Origin: Variovorax sp. V93
Lineage (GTDB): Bacteria > Pseudomonadota > Gammaproteobacteria > Burkholderiales > Burkholderiaceae_C
Assembly: GCF_041154485.1 (NCBI RefSeq)
Contig: NZ_AP028669.1
Span: 2,356,001 to 2,420,000 of the forward strand
Direction of reading: 5' to 3'
DNA length: 64,000 nt
Shown here: positions 18,323 through 26,963 of the stretch, piece after piece
How the letters are laid out: each line of letters starts with the position of its first letter
Numbering within the stretch: the first letter of the stretch is position 1
The notes under the pieces: model-generated
Told to the model about the DNA's origin: nothing
Database searches by the model: none
The model's input: the letters and a program-made list of their open reading frames with translations, nothing else
Position numbers and translations under genes: made by a program

Positions 18323-18844
18323 ATGCGCCTGGTCCCCTGTACCGAGGAAGCCCACGCGGGCGCCATCCTTGCCATCCTCAACGAGGCCATCGCCAATTCG
18401 ACCGCGCTCTACGACTACAAGCCGCGCACGCCCGAGAGCATGGTGGCGTGGTTCGCCACCAAGCGCGCCAACGGCTTTCCCGTGGTCGGCGCGGAAGACG
18501 AGAGCGGCAGGCTGCTGGGATTTGCGAGCTACGGCACGTTCCGTGCCTTTCCGGCCTACAAGTACACCGTGGAGCATTCGGTGTATGTCGAGGCGGGGCA
18601 CCGCGGCGCGGGCCTTGGCCGCACGCTCATGGAGGCGATCATTGCCGAGGCCGTCGCACACGACGTGCACGTCATGGTCGGCGCCATCGATGCCGCGAAC
18701 GCCGGCAGCATCGGGCTGCACGAACGCCTGGGTTTCGAGCATGCCGGGACCGTGCGGCAGGCCGGGTTCAAGTTCGGCCGCTGGCTCGACGTGGCTTTCT
18801 ACCAGCGCATTCTCTCGACGCCGCTGAATCCGGTCGACGGTTAG
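18323..18844 (+). CDS. GNAT N-acetyltransferase, phosphinothricin-acetyltransferase-like
   Basis: A 173-residue GNAT enzyme. The acetyl-CoA-binding motif A is VEAGHRGAGLGRTLMEAII, followed by IDAANAGSIGLHERLGFEHAG, the signature of the Pat/Bar subgroup. These enzymes acetylate phosphinothricin, methionine sulfone or related amino-acid analogues. The ATG at 18323 has AAAGGAAC 6 bases upstream, and the ORF extension to 18299 is not needed. It is divergent from the XRE-cupin regulator and likely under its control. Confidence 0.87.
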   Translation: MRLVPCTEEAHAGAILAILNEAIANSTALYDYKPRTPESMVAWFATKRANGFPVVGAEDESGRLLGFASYGTFRAFPAYKYTVEHSVYVEAGHRGAGLGRTLMEAIIAEAVAHDVHVMVGAIDAANAGSIGLHERLGFEHAGTVRQAGFKFGRWLDVAFYQRILSTPLNPVDG

Positions 18845-18877
18845 GCGGCGCTCGAAACCGCCCGTTGCATGTGCGTC

Positions 18878-19843
18878 TCAGGCCGGGGTTTCGGCGCTGG
18901 CCCGGTCCAGCATCTGGATGGTGCCGGCATCGAGCTTCAGCTGGGTGGCCACCACCAGTTCCTCCAGCTGCGCGATCGAGGTGGCGCTGGCGATCGGCGC
19001 CGTGACCGAAGGGCGTGCGATCTGCCATGCAATGGCGACCTGGCCCGGCTTGGCGTTGTACTGCTGAGCCACCTTGTCGAGCGCCTCGAGAATGCGCAGA
19101 CCCCGCGGATTCAGGTACTTCTTGATGGTGGTGGCGCCGCGCGCGCTCTTGGAGGCGTCGGCCTCGGTGCGGTACTTGCCGGTCAGGAAGCCGGCCGCCA
19201 GCGCATAGAAATTGATCACGCCCACTTCGCGCTTCAGGCACAGGGGCTCCAGTTCGTCCTCGAACACCGCGCGGTCGTAGAGGTTGTACAGCGGCTGCAG
19301 GCTCTCGTAGCGCGCAATGCCCAGCCGCTCCGACACGTCGAGCGCCTCGGCCAGCCGGGGCGCGCTGTAGTTGGAGGCGCCGATCGCGCGCACCTTGCCG
19401 GCCTTGATCAGTTCGTCGAAGGCCTGCAGCGAATCTTCGAGCGGGGTGGCGGCATCGTCGTCGTGCGACTGGTACAGGTCGATGAAGTCCGTCTGCAGGC
19501 GCTTGAGCGAGGCTTCCACCGCTTCGCGGATGTAGGCCGGCGAGAGGCCCGACTTGCCTTCGCCCATCGGCTTGCCGACCTTGGTGGCCAGCACCACGCG
19601 GTTGCGCTTGCCGCTCTGCTTGAGCCACTTGCCGATGATGGTCTCGGACTCGCCGCCGGTGTGGCCCGGCACCCAGGCCGAATAGACGTCGGCGGTGTCG
19701 ATGAAGTTGAACCCCGCGTCCACCCAGGCATCGAGCAGGCGGAACGAGGTGGCCTCGTCCGCCGTCCAGCCGAACACGTTGCCGCCGAAGGCCAGCGGTG
19801 AAACCAGGAGGCCGGAGCGGCCGAGCGAGCGGAGTTGCGACAT
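18878..19843 (-). CDS. Aldo/keto reductase
   Basis: A 321-residue NADPH-dependent oxidoreductase of the AKR superfamily. It has the barrel start LGRSGLLVSPLAFGGNVFGW and the catalytic tetrad in FIDTADVYSAW (Asp, Tyr), VVLATKVG (Lys) and LYQSHDDD (His). The cofactor-binding end is IASATSIAQLEEL. It belongs to the YajO/Tas-like bacterial group; the carbonyl substrate is unknown. It is convergent with the acetyltransferase gene and lies 30 bp after the chromate-transport gene, possibly in one transcript. Confidence 0.92.
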   Translation of the reverse strand: MSQLRSLGRSGLLVSPLAFGGNVFGWTADEATSFRLLDAWVDAGFNFIDTADVYSAWVPGHTGGESETIIGKWLKQSGKRNRVVLATKVGKPMGEGKSGLSPAYIREAVEASLKRLQTDFIDLYQSHDDDAATPLEDSLQAFDELIKAGKVRAIGASNYSAPRLAEALDVSERLGIARYESLQPLYNLYDRAVFEDELEPLCLKREVGVINFYALAAGFLTGKYRTEADASKSARGATTIKKYLNPRGLRILEALDKVAQQYNAKPGQVAIAWQIARPSVTAPIASATSIAQLEELVVATQLKLDAGTIQMLDRASAETPA

Positions 19844-19873
19844 GAGTTTGTTTCCTGAGGAAGAGAACGAGGA

Positions 19874-20482
19874 TCAGACGAAGCCCACGGCACCGAGCAG
19901 CGCACCTGCGCCCAGCAGCCAGAGCAGGTGAATGCGCGTGCGCCAGACGATAAGCGCGGCCACCGCGGTCAGCAGCCACAGATGCCAGGCAGGCGCGTCG
20001 CCGGCAGGGTTGCCCGCCGCCAGCACCCAGCCGGTGGCGATCAGCAGGCCCACCACCACCGGCGCCATGCCCTGCTTGAAGGCGCGCACGCCGCGCCGGT
20101 CGCGGTTGCGGTGGCCCCATCGCGTGGCCAGGTAGGTGAGGGTGGTGCTCGGCAGCATGATGCCGACCATGGTGACCGTGAGCCCGAACAGGCCGAGCAG
20201 CCAGGCGCCCGGCCCCGCACTGATGCCGCCGCCCGCGTTGAGCCCGACGTTCCAGCCCATCAGCGCGACGAAGAGCACGTTCGGCCCCGGCGCGGCCTGG
20301 GCAATGGCCACGGAGGAACTGAACTGCGCCTCGCTGAGCCAGCCGTGCTGCGCGACGAGGTAGCGGTGCATGTCGGGGACGGTGGTGATGGCGCCGCTGA
20401 TCGACAGCAGCGACAGCAGCAGGTACTGGCCGAAGAGCGCGAGCCAGTCGTGCCATTGCATCGCGATGGTCAGCTGGCTCAT
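19874..20482 (-). CDS. Chromate transporter half-protein (second subunit)
   Basis: A 202-residue CHR-family membrane protein with about six hydrophobic helices. It carries the family motif QAAPGPNVLFVALMGWNVG, corresponding to the PGP signature. Single-domain CHR proteins work as pairs and export chromate or related oxyanions. Its ATG overlaps the stop of the upstream half by 4 bases (ATGA at 20479-20482), so the two are translated together. Confidence 0.9.
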   Translation of the reverse strand: MSQLTIAMQWHDWLALFGQYLLLSLLSISGAITTVPDMHRYLVAQHGWLSEAQFSSSVAIAQAAPGPNVLFVALMGWNVGLNAGGGISAGPGAWLLGLFGLTVTMVGIMLPSTTLTYLATRWGHRNRDRRGVRAFKQGMAPVVVGLLIATGWVLAAGNPAGDAPAWHLWLLTAVAALIVWRTRIHLLWLLGAGALLGAVGFV

Positions 20483-21069
20483 GCGGCAATCCTGCGCCAG
20501 GTCCACGCACAGGCCACGCCGCCTACGGCCAGCAGCACCCAGCCGAGCGGCATCTTGAACAGCGCAATGGCGCCGAACACCAGCGCGACGAAGGCCAGGC
20601 AGGTGGCAAAACCGAGCGGGTGCTTGCGCAGTTGCGGAATCAGCTTGATGCCGGTGGCGGCGATCAGCCCGCCCGACACCGCGCCCATGCCGCGCAGCGC
20701 GGCGGCCACCTGCGGGTTGGCCGCGTAGTGGGCATAAAGAACGGCCAGCACAAGAATGACGACGAGCGGTATCGCGAGCATGCCGGCCACCGCGGCGATG
20801 GCGCCGCGCAGGCCGAAGTAGCGGTCGCCGATCATCAGCGCGAGGTTGATCACGTTCGGTCCCGGCATGACCTGGGCCACGGCCCAGTCTTCCAGGAACT
20901 GCTCGGGCGTGAGCCAGCGCTTTTTCTCCACCATCTCGCGCTGGACGATGGCCAGCACGCCACCGAAGCCCTGCAGCGCAAGCCAGGTGAATGAAACAAA
21001 AAGGTCGCGTGGCGACTTCGGTTGCGGATGGGCGGGCGGCGCCGCCGCGCCTGAAGGAGACGGATGCAT
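20479..21069 (-). CDS. Chromate transporter half-protein (first subunit)
   Basis: A 196-residue CHR-domain protein. It begins with a Pro/Ala-rich tail, then FVSFTWLALQGFGGVLAIVQ, the typical CHR N-terminal motif, and AQVMPGPNVINLALMIGDR with the PGPN signature. The ATG at 21069 (MHPSPSG) is preferred; the longer frame to 21213 would overlap the divergent BrkB-like gene. With its partner it forms the two-gene short-chain ChrA system. Substrate as chromate is by family only. Confidence 0.9.
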   Translation of the reverse strand: MHPSPSGAAAPPAHPQPKSPRDLFVSFTWLALQGFGGVLAIVQREMVEKKRWLTPEQFLEDWAVAQVMPGPNVINLALMIGDRYFGLRGAIAAVAGMLAIPLVVILVLAVLYAHYAANPQVAAALRGMGAVSGGLIAATGIKLIPQLRKHPLGFATCLAFVALVFGAIALFKMPLGWVLLAVGGVACAWTWRRIAA

Positions 21070-21157
21070 GTGGGTGCGATTATCGTAGCCAGGCCTGCAA
21101 CGTGCCGGGCATCGGGCTGACATGCCCCTGTATCGCTCAAAGGGAGACTCCACCGCC

Positions 21158-22063
21158 ATGCAAATCCGTGCGCTCTTCGATCTCTGCAAGCAGGCCGTCG
21201 CCTCCTGGTCCAACGATTACGCACCCAGCATGGGCGCCGCACTGGCCTACTACACGGTGTTCTCGATTGCGCCGCTGCTGCTGATCGTGATCTCGGTGGC
21301 CGGCCTGGTGTTCGGCCAGGAGGCCGCGCGCGGCGAGATCTTCGCGCAGCTTTCGGGGCTCATGGGCGAGCAGGGCGCGGCCGCGGTGCAGGGCATGCTG
21401 CAGGCGGTCAACAAGCCGGCCGAAGGCATCGTGGCCACGGTGGTCGGCATCGGCCTGCTGGTGGTCGGTGCGACCACCGTCTTCGGCGAACTGCAGGACG
21501 CGCTCGACCGCATCTGGCGGGCGCCGGCGCGCACCAAGAGCAAGGGCATCTTCAACCTGCTGCGCGTGCGGGCGCTGTCGTTCAGTATGATCATGGCCAT
21601 CGGCTTCCTGCTGATGGTGTCGCTGGTGGCCAGTGCGGCGCTGGCAGCGCTCAGCAAGTGGTGGGCGCCGGTGTTCGGCGGCTGGGCCACGCTGGCGCAG
21701 GCGGTGAACTTCGTCTTCAGCTTTGCGATGGTGACGGTGATCTTCGCGATGATCTACAAGATCATGCCGCGCGTCAGGGTGCAGTGGCGCGACGTGTGGG
21801 TGGGGGCTGCGGTCACGGCGCTGCTCTTCACCATCGGCAAGCACCTCATCGGCCTGTACATCGGCAAGAGCAGCGTGGCCTCGGGCTACGGCGCCGCGGG
21901 TTCGCTGGTGGTGGTGCTGGTGTGGGTGTACTACTCGGCGCAGATCTTCCTGCTCGGGGCCGAGTTCACCTGGGTGTATGCCAAGACCTATGGCTCGCTC
22001 AAGAACATGGAGGGCAGCGCCAAGGCGAATCCTTCGCCGACGCGCTCGGACCCGCTGCCGTAG
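21158..22063 (+). CDS. YihY/BrkB-family membrane protein
   Basis: A 301-residue integral membrane protein with about six helices. The N terminus has NDYAPSMGAALAYYTVFSIAPLLL, the conserved opening of the YihY/BrkB (formerly RNase BN) family, and VYYSAQIFLLGAEFTWVYA closes the core. The role is poorly known; older ideas of a ribonuclease or serum-resistance factor are not supported for most members. The ATG at 21158 has AAAGGGAG 11 bases upstream; another ATG at 21122 is in frame. It is divergent from the chromate transporter. Confidence 0.85.
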   Translation: MQIRALFDLCKQAVASWSNDYAPSMGAALAYYTVFSIAPLLLIVISVAGLVFGQEAARGEIFAQLSGLMGEQGAAAVQGMLQAVNKPAEGIVATVVGIGLLVVGATTVFGELQDALDRIWRAPARTKSKGIFNLLRVRALSFSMIMAIGFLLMVSLVASAALAALSKWWAPVFGGWATLAQAVNFVFSFAMVTVIFAMIYKIMPRVRVQWRDVWVGAAVTALLFTIGKHLIGLYIGKSSVASGYGAAGSLVVVLVWVYYSAQIFLLGAEFTWVYAKTYGSLKNMEGSAKANPSPTRSDPLP

Positions 22064-22069
22064 CGCCAG

Positions 22070-22621
22070 CTATCCCGCGAAACCCCCTTCGTCGAGGAAG
22101 CGCTGCTCCTCGGCCGTGCTGGTGCGCCCGAGAAGCTTGTTGCGGTGCGGAAAGCGGCCGAAGCGCGCAATGATGTCGCGGTGCAGCACTGCGAAGCGCT
22201 GGGTGTTGGCATCGAGCGCGGCGTTGAGCTCGACCGAGCGCTGCTGGTCGTCCAGCGACTCGGAGTGCATGAAGGGCAGGTAGAAGAAGCGCCGCAGGTC
22301 TTCGCCGGCCTTCAGGTCGAGGCCGGCTTCGATCGCCTGGCGGGCGATGGTCAGCGCCTTGGCGTCGGTGGCCAGCATGCGGGCGTTTCCGCGCCAGGTG
22401 TTGCGCGGAAACTGGTCGAGCAGCACCAGCAGCGCCAGGGCGCCCTCGGCGTCGCGCGCCCAATGGTCGAGTTCGCCGCGCGCGGCTGCTTCGTGGGCGG
22501 CGAGAAAGCGCCCGCCGAATTCGGCGTCGAAGGCTTCGTTCTTGGCAAACCATCGTTCGGGTCCGGCATTGCGCCAGAAGTCGACGATGTCACGGGCGGT
22601 GGGCAGCTCGGCAGGGTTCAT
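22070..22621 (-). CDS. DUF924 family protein
   Basis: A 183-residue helical protein. Recognisable DUF924 segments are DIVDFWRNAGPERWFAKNEAFD near the start, LLDQFPRNTWRGNARMLATD, RRFFYLPFMHSESLDDQ and RFGRFPHRNKLLGRTSTAEE near the end. The family has a TPR-like fold and no established biochemical role. The ATG at 22621 (MNPAELPTARDIVDFW) is favoured over the frame extending to 22717, which has no family similarity. It converges with the BrkB-like gene, 6 bp apart. Confidence 0.88.
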   Translation of the reverse strand: MNPAELPTARDIVDFWRNAGPERWFAKNEAFDAEFGGRFLAAHEAAARGELDHWARDAEGALALLVLLDQFPRNTWRGNARMLATDAKALTIARQAIEAGLDLKAGEDLRRFFYLPFMHSESLDDQQRSVELNAALDANTQRFAVLHRDIIARFGRFPHRNKLLGRTSTAEEQRFLDEGGFAG

Positions 22622-22736
22622 TGCCGCATTCTCTTTCAGCCGGTGCCCGGTCGCCAAAGTCGCGGTGGTGGCCGACAAGGCGAAGCGCAATGGCTGCCTA
22701 TGCTGTAGCGGTTTCATAACTCAGGAGATCAAGCTC

Positions 22737-23186
22737 ATGACCCGATATGGCAGCTTTTTGCGCGCAACCCTCATCGTCGGCGTGGCCAGTGCCGCGCTGG
22801 CCGGCTGCGGAATGATGTCCAGGTCGAACACCGCGAGCTTCAGCGGTGCGATGAACGCCGCCAGCGAAGTGCCGCCCAACATGACGCGCGGCAGCGGCCT
22901 GGCGGAAGCCTGGCTCAACAAGGACACCAATGTCCTGAAGTACAAGATCACCTACAGCGGCCTGAGCGGCCCGGCCACGGCCGCGCACTTCCACGGCCCC
23001 GCGGCCGCGGGCGCCAATGCCGGCGTGGTGCTGCCCTTTGCCAATGCGGCCAGCCCGATCGAGGGGCAGGCCACGCTCACGCCGGCGCAGGCAGCCGACC
23101 TGATCGCAGGCAAGTGGTACGCCAACATCCACACCGCCGCCAATCCGGCCGGCGAGATCCGGGGGCAGATGCTGCCCAAGATGTAA
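22737..23186 (+). CDS. CHRD-domain lipoprotein
   Basis: A 149-residue secreted protein with lipobox LAGC near residue 24, so probably an outer-membrane or periplasmic lipoprotein. The CHRD domain is shown by FSGAMNAASEVPP, AHFHGPAAAGANAGVVLPF and WYANIHTAANPAGEIRGQ, the classic ending. CHRD domains are named after chordin; in bacteria their role is unknown. The Shine-Dalgarno AGGAGAT lies about 10 bases upstream. It stands alone, divergent from the DUF924 gene. Confidence 0.9.
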   Translation: MTRYGSFLRATLIVGVASAALAGCGMMSRSNTASFSGAMNAASEVPPNMTRGSGLAEAWLNKDTNVLKYKITYSGLSGPATAAHFHGPAAAGANAGVVLPFANAASPIEGQATLTPAQAADLIAGKWYANIHTAANPAGEIRGQMLPKM

Positions 23187-23235
23187 GGGCGCTCGGTCAG
23201 CTTGCCGTCGCGGGGCTGGTGTCAAATGACACCCC

Positions 23236-24447
23236 ATGACGACGACGCAGAAGACGCCCCGGAAGCCCCGGACGGCAGGCAAGACCCTCAACACTTTTGC
23301 GGCGCGCCGCGAAGACATGCGCGCCGCGCGCAAGGCGCTGGTGCTGCAGGGCGGCGGCGCGCTCGGCGCCTACCAGGCCGGCGTGTATGCCGCGCTCAGC
23401 GAGACCGACCTGCAGCCGCACTGGATTGCCGGCGTCTCCATCGGCGCCATCAATGCGGCGCTGATCGCGGGCAATGCGCCCGAGAAACGGGTGGACCGGC
23501 TGCGCGAGTTCTGGCACCTGGTGTCCTCCGGACCGGCGCAGCGCCTGCCGGCATGGCTGGGCGACCGCGCCACGCAGAACCAGTGGAGCGCCAGCATGGC
23601 GATGCTGGTGGGCATTCCGGGCTTCTTCGAACCGCGCTGTTCGCCCGCGCTGCTGATGGGCGCGGCGGCGCCGCTGCTGAGCTACTACGACACCACGCCG
23701 CTGAAGGCCACGCTCGAGCGCCTGGTCGACTTCGACCGCATCAACGCCTGCGAGGCGCGCTTCAGCGTGGGCGCGGTTGACGTGCGCACCGGCAACTCGG
23801 TGTACTTCGACAACACGCGCCAGCGCATCGGCCCCGAACACATCATGGCCAGCGGCGCGCTGCCGCCGGGCTTTGCGCCCGTCAGCATCGACGGCGACGA
23901 CTACTGGGACGGCGGCATCGTCTCGAACACGCCGCTGCAGTACGTGCTCGACATCCATCCGCGCTCCGAGCCGCTGGTGGTGCTGCAGGTCGATCTTTTC
24001 AATGCACGCGGCGAGATGCCGCGCACGCTGTCGGGCGTGATGGAGCGGCAGAAGGACATCACCTATTCGAGCCGCACCCGCATGAACACCGATGCCCTGG
24101 CCGCCAACCTGAACCTGCAGCAGGCCATCGCGGACCTGATCTCCAAGCTGCCGGCGCGCCTTCGCAATGACCCGTCGGTGCTCGCGGTGCAGGCCGAGCT
24201 CACGCACCATCCGATCGACATCTTCCACCTGATCTACCGCGACAAGCCCTACGAGGTCGAATCGAAGGACTACGAGTTCTCGCGCGCCGCCGTCGAAGAG
24301 CATTGGGAGGCCGGCGCGCGCGACATGCGGCGCACGCTGGCGCATCCCGAGACGCTGCGCAGCGACGCCACCGTGAACGGCGTGACCACCTTCGACCTCG
24401 GCGAGCCCGGCGTGGAGCGCGTCAAGCGTCCCGGGCTGTCGCGCTGA
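23236..24447 (+). CDS. Patatin-like phospholipase family protein
   Basis: A 403-residue patatin-like hydrolase. The oxyanion loop is VLQGGGALGAYQAG (about residues 36-49), the nucleophile Ser68 sits in GVSIG, and the partner Asp is in YWDGGIVSN, so the Ser-Asp dyad is complete. A C-terminal extension with HPIDIFHLIYRDKPYEVESKDYEFS matches the domain found in the PHB-associated subgroup. It is 66 bp upstream of 3-hydroxybutyrate dehydrogenase, supporting a role in polyhydroxybutyrate or lipid turnover. Confidence 0.9.
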   Translation: MTTTQKTPRKPRTAGKTLNTFAARREDMRAARKALVLQGGGALGAYQAGVYAALSETDLQPHWIAGVSIGAINAALIAGNAPEKRVDRLREFWHLVSSGPAQRLPAWLGDRATQNQWSASMAMLVGIPGFFEPRCSPALLMGAAAPLLSYYDTTPLKATLERLVDFDRINACEARFSVGAVDVRTGNSVYFDNTRQRIGPEHIMASGALPPGFAPVSIDGDDYWDGGIVSNTPLQYVLDIHPRSEPLVVLQVDLFNARGEMPRTLSGVMERQKDITYSSRTRMNTDALAANLNLQQAIADLISKLPARLRNDPSVLAVQAELTHHPIDIFHLIYRDKPYEVESKDYEFSRAAVEEHWEAGARDMRRTLAHPETLRSDATVNGVTTFDLGEPGVERVKRPGLSR

Positions 24448-24513
24448 CGGCGGGCTGCGCTCGCCTGATTCTTGCAATCCTTTTTTTCTTTCCAACCCTC
24501 AAGGACATTCACC

Positions 24514-25296
24514 ATGCAACTCAAGGACAAGGTCGCCTACATCACCGGTTCGGCCAGCGGCATCGGCAAGGAGATCGCCATTCTGTTTGCGCGCGAGGGT
24601 GCCAAGGTCGTCATTGCCGACCTCAACAAGCAGGCCGCCGACGCCACCGCAGCCGAACTCCAGGCGGCGGGCGCGCAAGCGCTGGGCGTGGCGGTGGACG
24701 TGACCAGCGAAGAGCAGGTCGATGCCTCGGTCGAGGAGGCCGCCAAGGCCTTCGGCGGCATCGACATCCTGGTCAGCAATGCCGGCGTGCAGATCGTTCA
24801 TCCGGTCGAGGAATTCAGTTTTGCCGACTGGAAGAAGATGCTCGCGATCCACCTCGACGGCGCCTTTCTCACCACCAAGGCCTGCCTCAAGCACATGTAC
24901 GCCCAAGGCCGCGGCGGCAGCGTGATCTACATGGGATCGGTGCACTCCAAGGAAGCTTCGCTGCTGAAGGCGCCCTACGTCACCGCCAAGCACGGCCTCA
25001 TCGGCCTGGCCAAGACGGTCGCGAAGGAGGGCGCGAAGCACGGTGTGCGCGCCAACGTGATCTGCCCGGGCTTCGTGCGCACGCCGCTGGTCGAGAAGCA
25101 GATTCCCGAGCAGGCGAAGACGCTTGGCATCACCGAGGAACAGGTCGTCAAGAACGTGATGCTCAAGGAAACCGTCGATGGCGAATTCACCACCACCGAC
25201 GATGTGGCGCGCGTGGCGCTGCTGTTTGCGGCCTTCCCGACCAATGCGCTGACCGGCCAGTCGCTGGTGGTGAGCCACGGCTGGTTCATGCAGTAG
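24514..25296 (+). CDS. bdhA: 3-hydroxybutyrate dehydrogenase
   Basis: A 260-residue SDR that oxidises D-3-hydroxybutyrate to acetoacetate with NAD, the step after polyhydroxybutyrate depolymerisation. Cofactor motif [11 protein letters not shown] in LVSNAGVQ, catalytic Ser in YMGSVHS and YVTAKHG (Tyr and Lys) are intact. The HBDH-specific C terminus [14 protein letters not shown] is present. The ATG at 24514 has AAGGA 9 bases upstream. It is likely co-transcribed with the patatin-like gene. Confidence 0.92.
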   Translation: MQLKDKVAYITGSASGIGKEIAILFAREGAKVVIADLNKQAADATAAELQAAGAQALGVAVDVTSEEQVDASVEEAAKAFGGIDILVSNAGVQIVHPVEEFSFADWKKMLAIHLDGAFLTTKACLKHMYAQGRGGSVIYMGSVHSKEASLLKAPYVTAKHGLIGLAKTVAKEGAKHGVRANVICPGFVRTPLVEKQIPEQAKTLGITEEQVVKNVMLKETVDGEFTTTDDVARVALLFAAFPTNALTGQSLVVSHGWFMQ

Positions 25297-25422
25297 CGAA
25301 ATGACGCCGCCCTGCGCGGCGCACGATGGTTCACCCTAATGTCTCCGGCGAGCGAACTGTGCGAAAAACCTGCTTGCCCGTTCAATCGTCATACCAATGA
25401 CTTTCGCCAGGAGACAAAAACC

Positions 25423-26430
25423 ATGCGTGTTCGTTCCGCCGGCTTTTTTTCGCGCCGCTCCTTCGTGGCCCATGCCGCAGCTGTCGCGGCGGGGCTCGCC
25501 ATGTTCGCCGCGGCAGCGCCCGCGGCGGCCCAGGCGTATCCCAGCCGGCCCGTCACGCTGATCGTTCCATGGGGTGCGGGCGGCGGCACCGATGCCACGG
25601 CGCGCATCATCGCGAGCCTGCTCGAAAAGGAACTCGGCCAGCCGATGACGGTGGTGAACCGTACCGGCGGCAACGGCGTGGTGGGCCATGCGGCCATTGC
25701 CGCCGCGCCGCCCGACGGCTACACCATCGGCATGGCCACGGTCGAGATCGGCATGATGCATTGGCAGGGGCTGACGCCGCTGACCAGCGCCTCGTACACG
25801 CCGATCGGCCTCGCCAATCTCGATCCGGCCGGCATCCAGGTGCGCGCCGACGCGCCCTACAAGACCGTGGCTGAACTGCTGGCGGCCATCAAGGCCAGTC
25901 CCGGCAAGCTCAAGGCTTCCGGCACGGGGCAGGGCGGCATCTGGCACCTGGCCATCGCGGGCCTCTTGCGCGACCAGAAGATCGACCCCGCGGCCGTGCC
26001 GTGGGTGCCGAGCAATGGCGCCGCCCCGGGCCTGCAGGACGTGGTCGCGGGTGGTGTCGACATCGCGCCGGTCTCGCTGCCCGAGGCGCGTTCGCTGATC
26101 GATGCGGGCAAGATCAAGAGCCTTGCGATCATGAGCGACAAGCCCTCGGCCCTGTATCCCAACGTGCCCACGCTCAAGGCGGCCATCGGCAGCGACTGGT
26201 CGATGGCGGCCTGGCGCGGCATCGTCGCGCCCAAGGGCCTGCCCGCCGACGTGCGCGACAAGCTCGCGGGCGCGCTCAAGAAAGTGGTGGCGAGCAAGGA
26301 GTACACCGACTTCATGGCCTCGCGCGGCTTTGGCGTGATCTATGCGGGCCCTGACGACTTCGCCGCCTACATGGCCAAGTCCGATGCCGAGCTCGGCGCC
26401 ACGATGAAGGCCGTGGGTATCGTCAAGTGA
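25423..26430 (+). CDS. Tripartite tricarboxylate transporter substrate-binding protein (Bug/TctC)
   Basis: A 335-residue periplasmic binding protein. The signal region SRRSFVAHAAAVAAG is followed by an AQA cleavage site, and the first strand YPSRPVTLIVPWGAGGGTDATAR is typical of Bug receptors, as is GYTIGMAT. The ATG at 25423 has CAGGAGAC 7 bases upstream. These receptors bind carboxylated compounds such as tricarboxylates. Here it is followed by TctB and TctA, so this is a full transporter rather than one of the many orphan Bug proteins of Comamonadaceae. Confidence 0.93.
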   Translation: MRVRSAGFFSRRSFVAHAAAVAAGLAMFAAAAPAAAQAYPSRPVTLIVPWGAGGGTDATARIIASLLEKELGQPMTVVNRTGGNGVVGHAAIAAAPPDGYTIGMATVEIGMMHWQGLTPLTSASYTPIGLANLDPAGIQVRADAPYKTVAELLAAIKASPGKLKASGTGQGGIWHLAIAGLLRDQKIDPAAVPWVPSNGAAPGLQDVVAGGVDIAPVSLPEARSLIDAGKIKSLAIMSDKPSALYPNVPTLKAAIGSDWSMAAWRGIVAPKGLPADVRDKLAGALKKVVASKEYTDFMASRGFGVIYAGPDDFAAYMAKSDAELGATMKAVGIVK

Positions 26431-26473
26431 ACGCCAAAGGGCGTGCGCCCGCACCGGGCGGAGGTGCGGCGCG

Positions 26474-26947
26474 ATGAAATTCAACGACGCGATCTTCGGT
26501 GCGATCCTGCTGGCGCTCGGTATCGTGGTGCTTGCCGTGGTGCAGGGCTATCCGGGCATACCGGGCCAGCAGGTGGGGCCGGCGCTGTTTCCGGGGCTGA
26601 TTGCCGCCGGGCTGTGCGTCTGCGGCGTGATGCTGCTGGCCAAGGGCTGGCGCGAACGCCATGCCGCGGCCTGGGTGCGGCTGGGCGACTGGGCCGCTTC
26701 GCCGCGCCACGTGCTGGCCGCCGCGCTGGTCGTCGGCGCGGTGCTGTTCTACATCTTTGCCTCGGAGCGGCTCGGCTTCCTGCCGACCGCGGCGATCTCG
26801 CTGCTGGCACTGATGCTCGCCATGCGCGTGCCGCCGGGCCGCGCACTGTTGATTGCGCTGCTCGCCACGCTGGTGATCCATGCCGCGTTCTACAAGCTGC
26901 TGCGCGTTCCGCTTCCCTGGGGCGTCCTGACACCCATCGCCTGGTAA
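26474..26947 (+). CDS. tctB: Tripartite tricarboxylate transporter small subunit TctB
   Basis: A 157-residue membrane protein with four hydrophobic helices, beginning MKFNDAIFGAILLALGIVVL and carrying PGIPGQQVGPALFPGLIA, a recognisable TctB feature. It is the small integral subunit that pairs with TctA in sodium- or proton-driven uptake. It lies 43 bp after the binding protein and 16 bp before tctA. Confidence 0.9.
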   Translation: MKFNDAIFGAILLALGIVVLAVVQGYPGIPGQQVGPALFPGLIAAGLCVCGVMLLAKGWRERHAAAWVRLGDWAASPRHVLAAALVVGAVLFYIFASERLGFLPTAAISLLALMLAMRVPPGRALLIALLATLVIHAAFYKLLRVPLPWGVLTPIAW

Positions 26948-26963
26948 CCGGAAACATCCACTC

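Noticed and set aside
25305..25321. Terminator after 3-hydroxybutyrate dehydrogenase
   Set aside because: CGCCGC/GCGGCG can form a hairpin but there is no T run; not reported as a feature.
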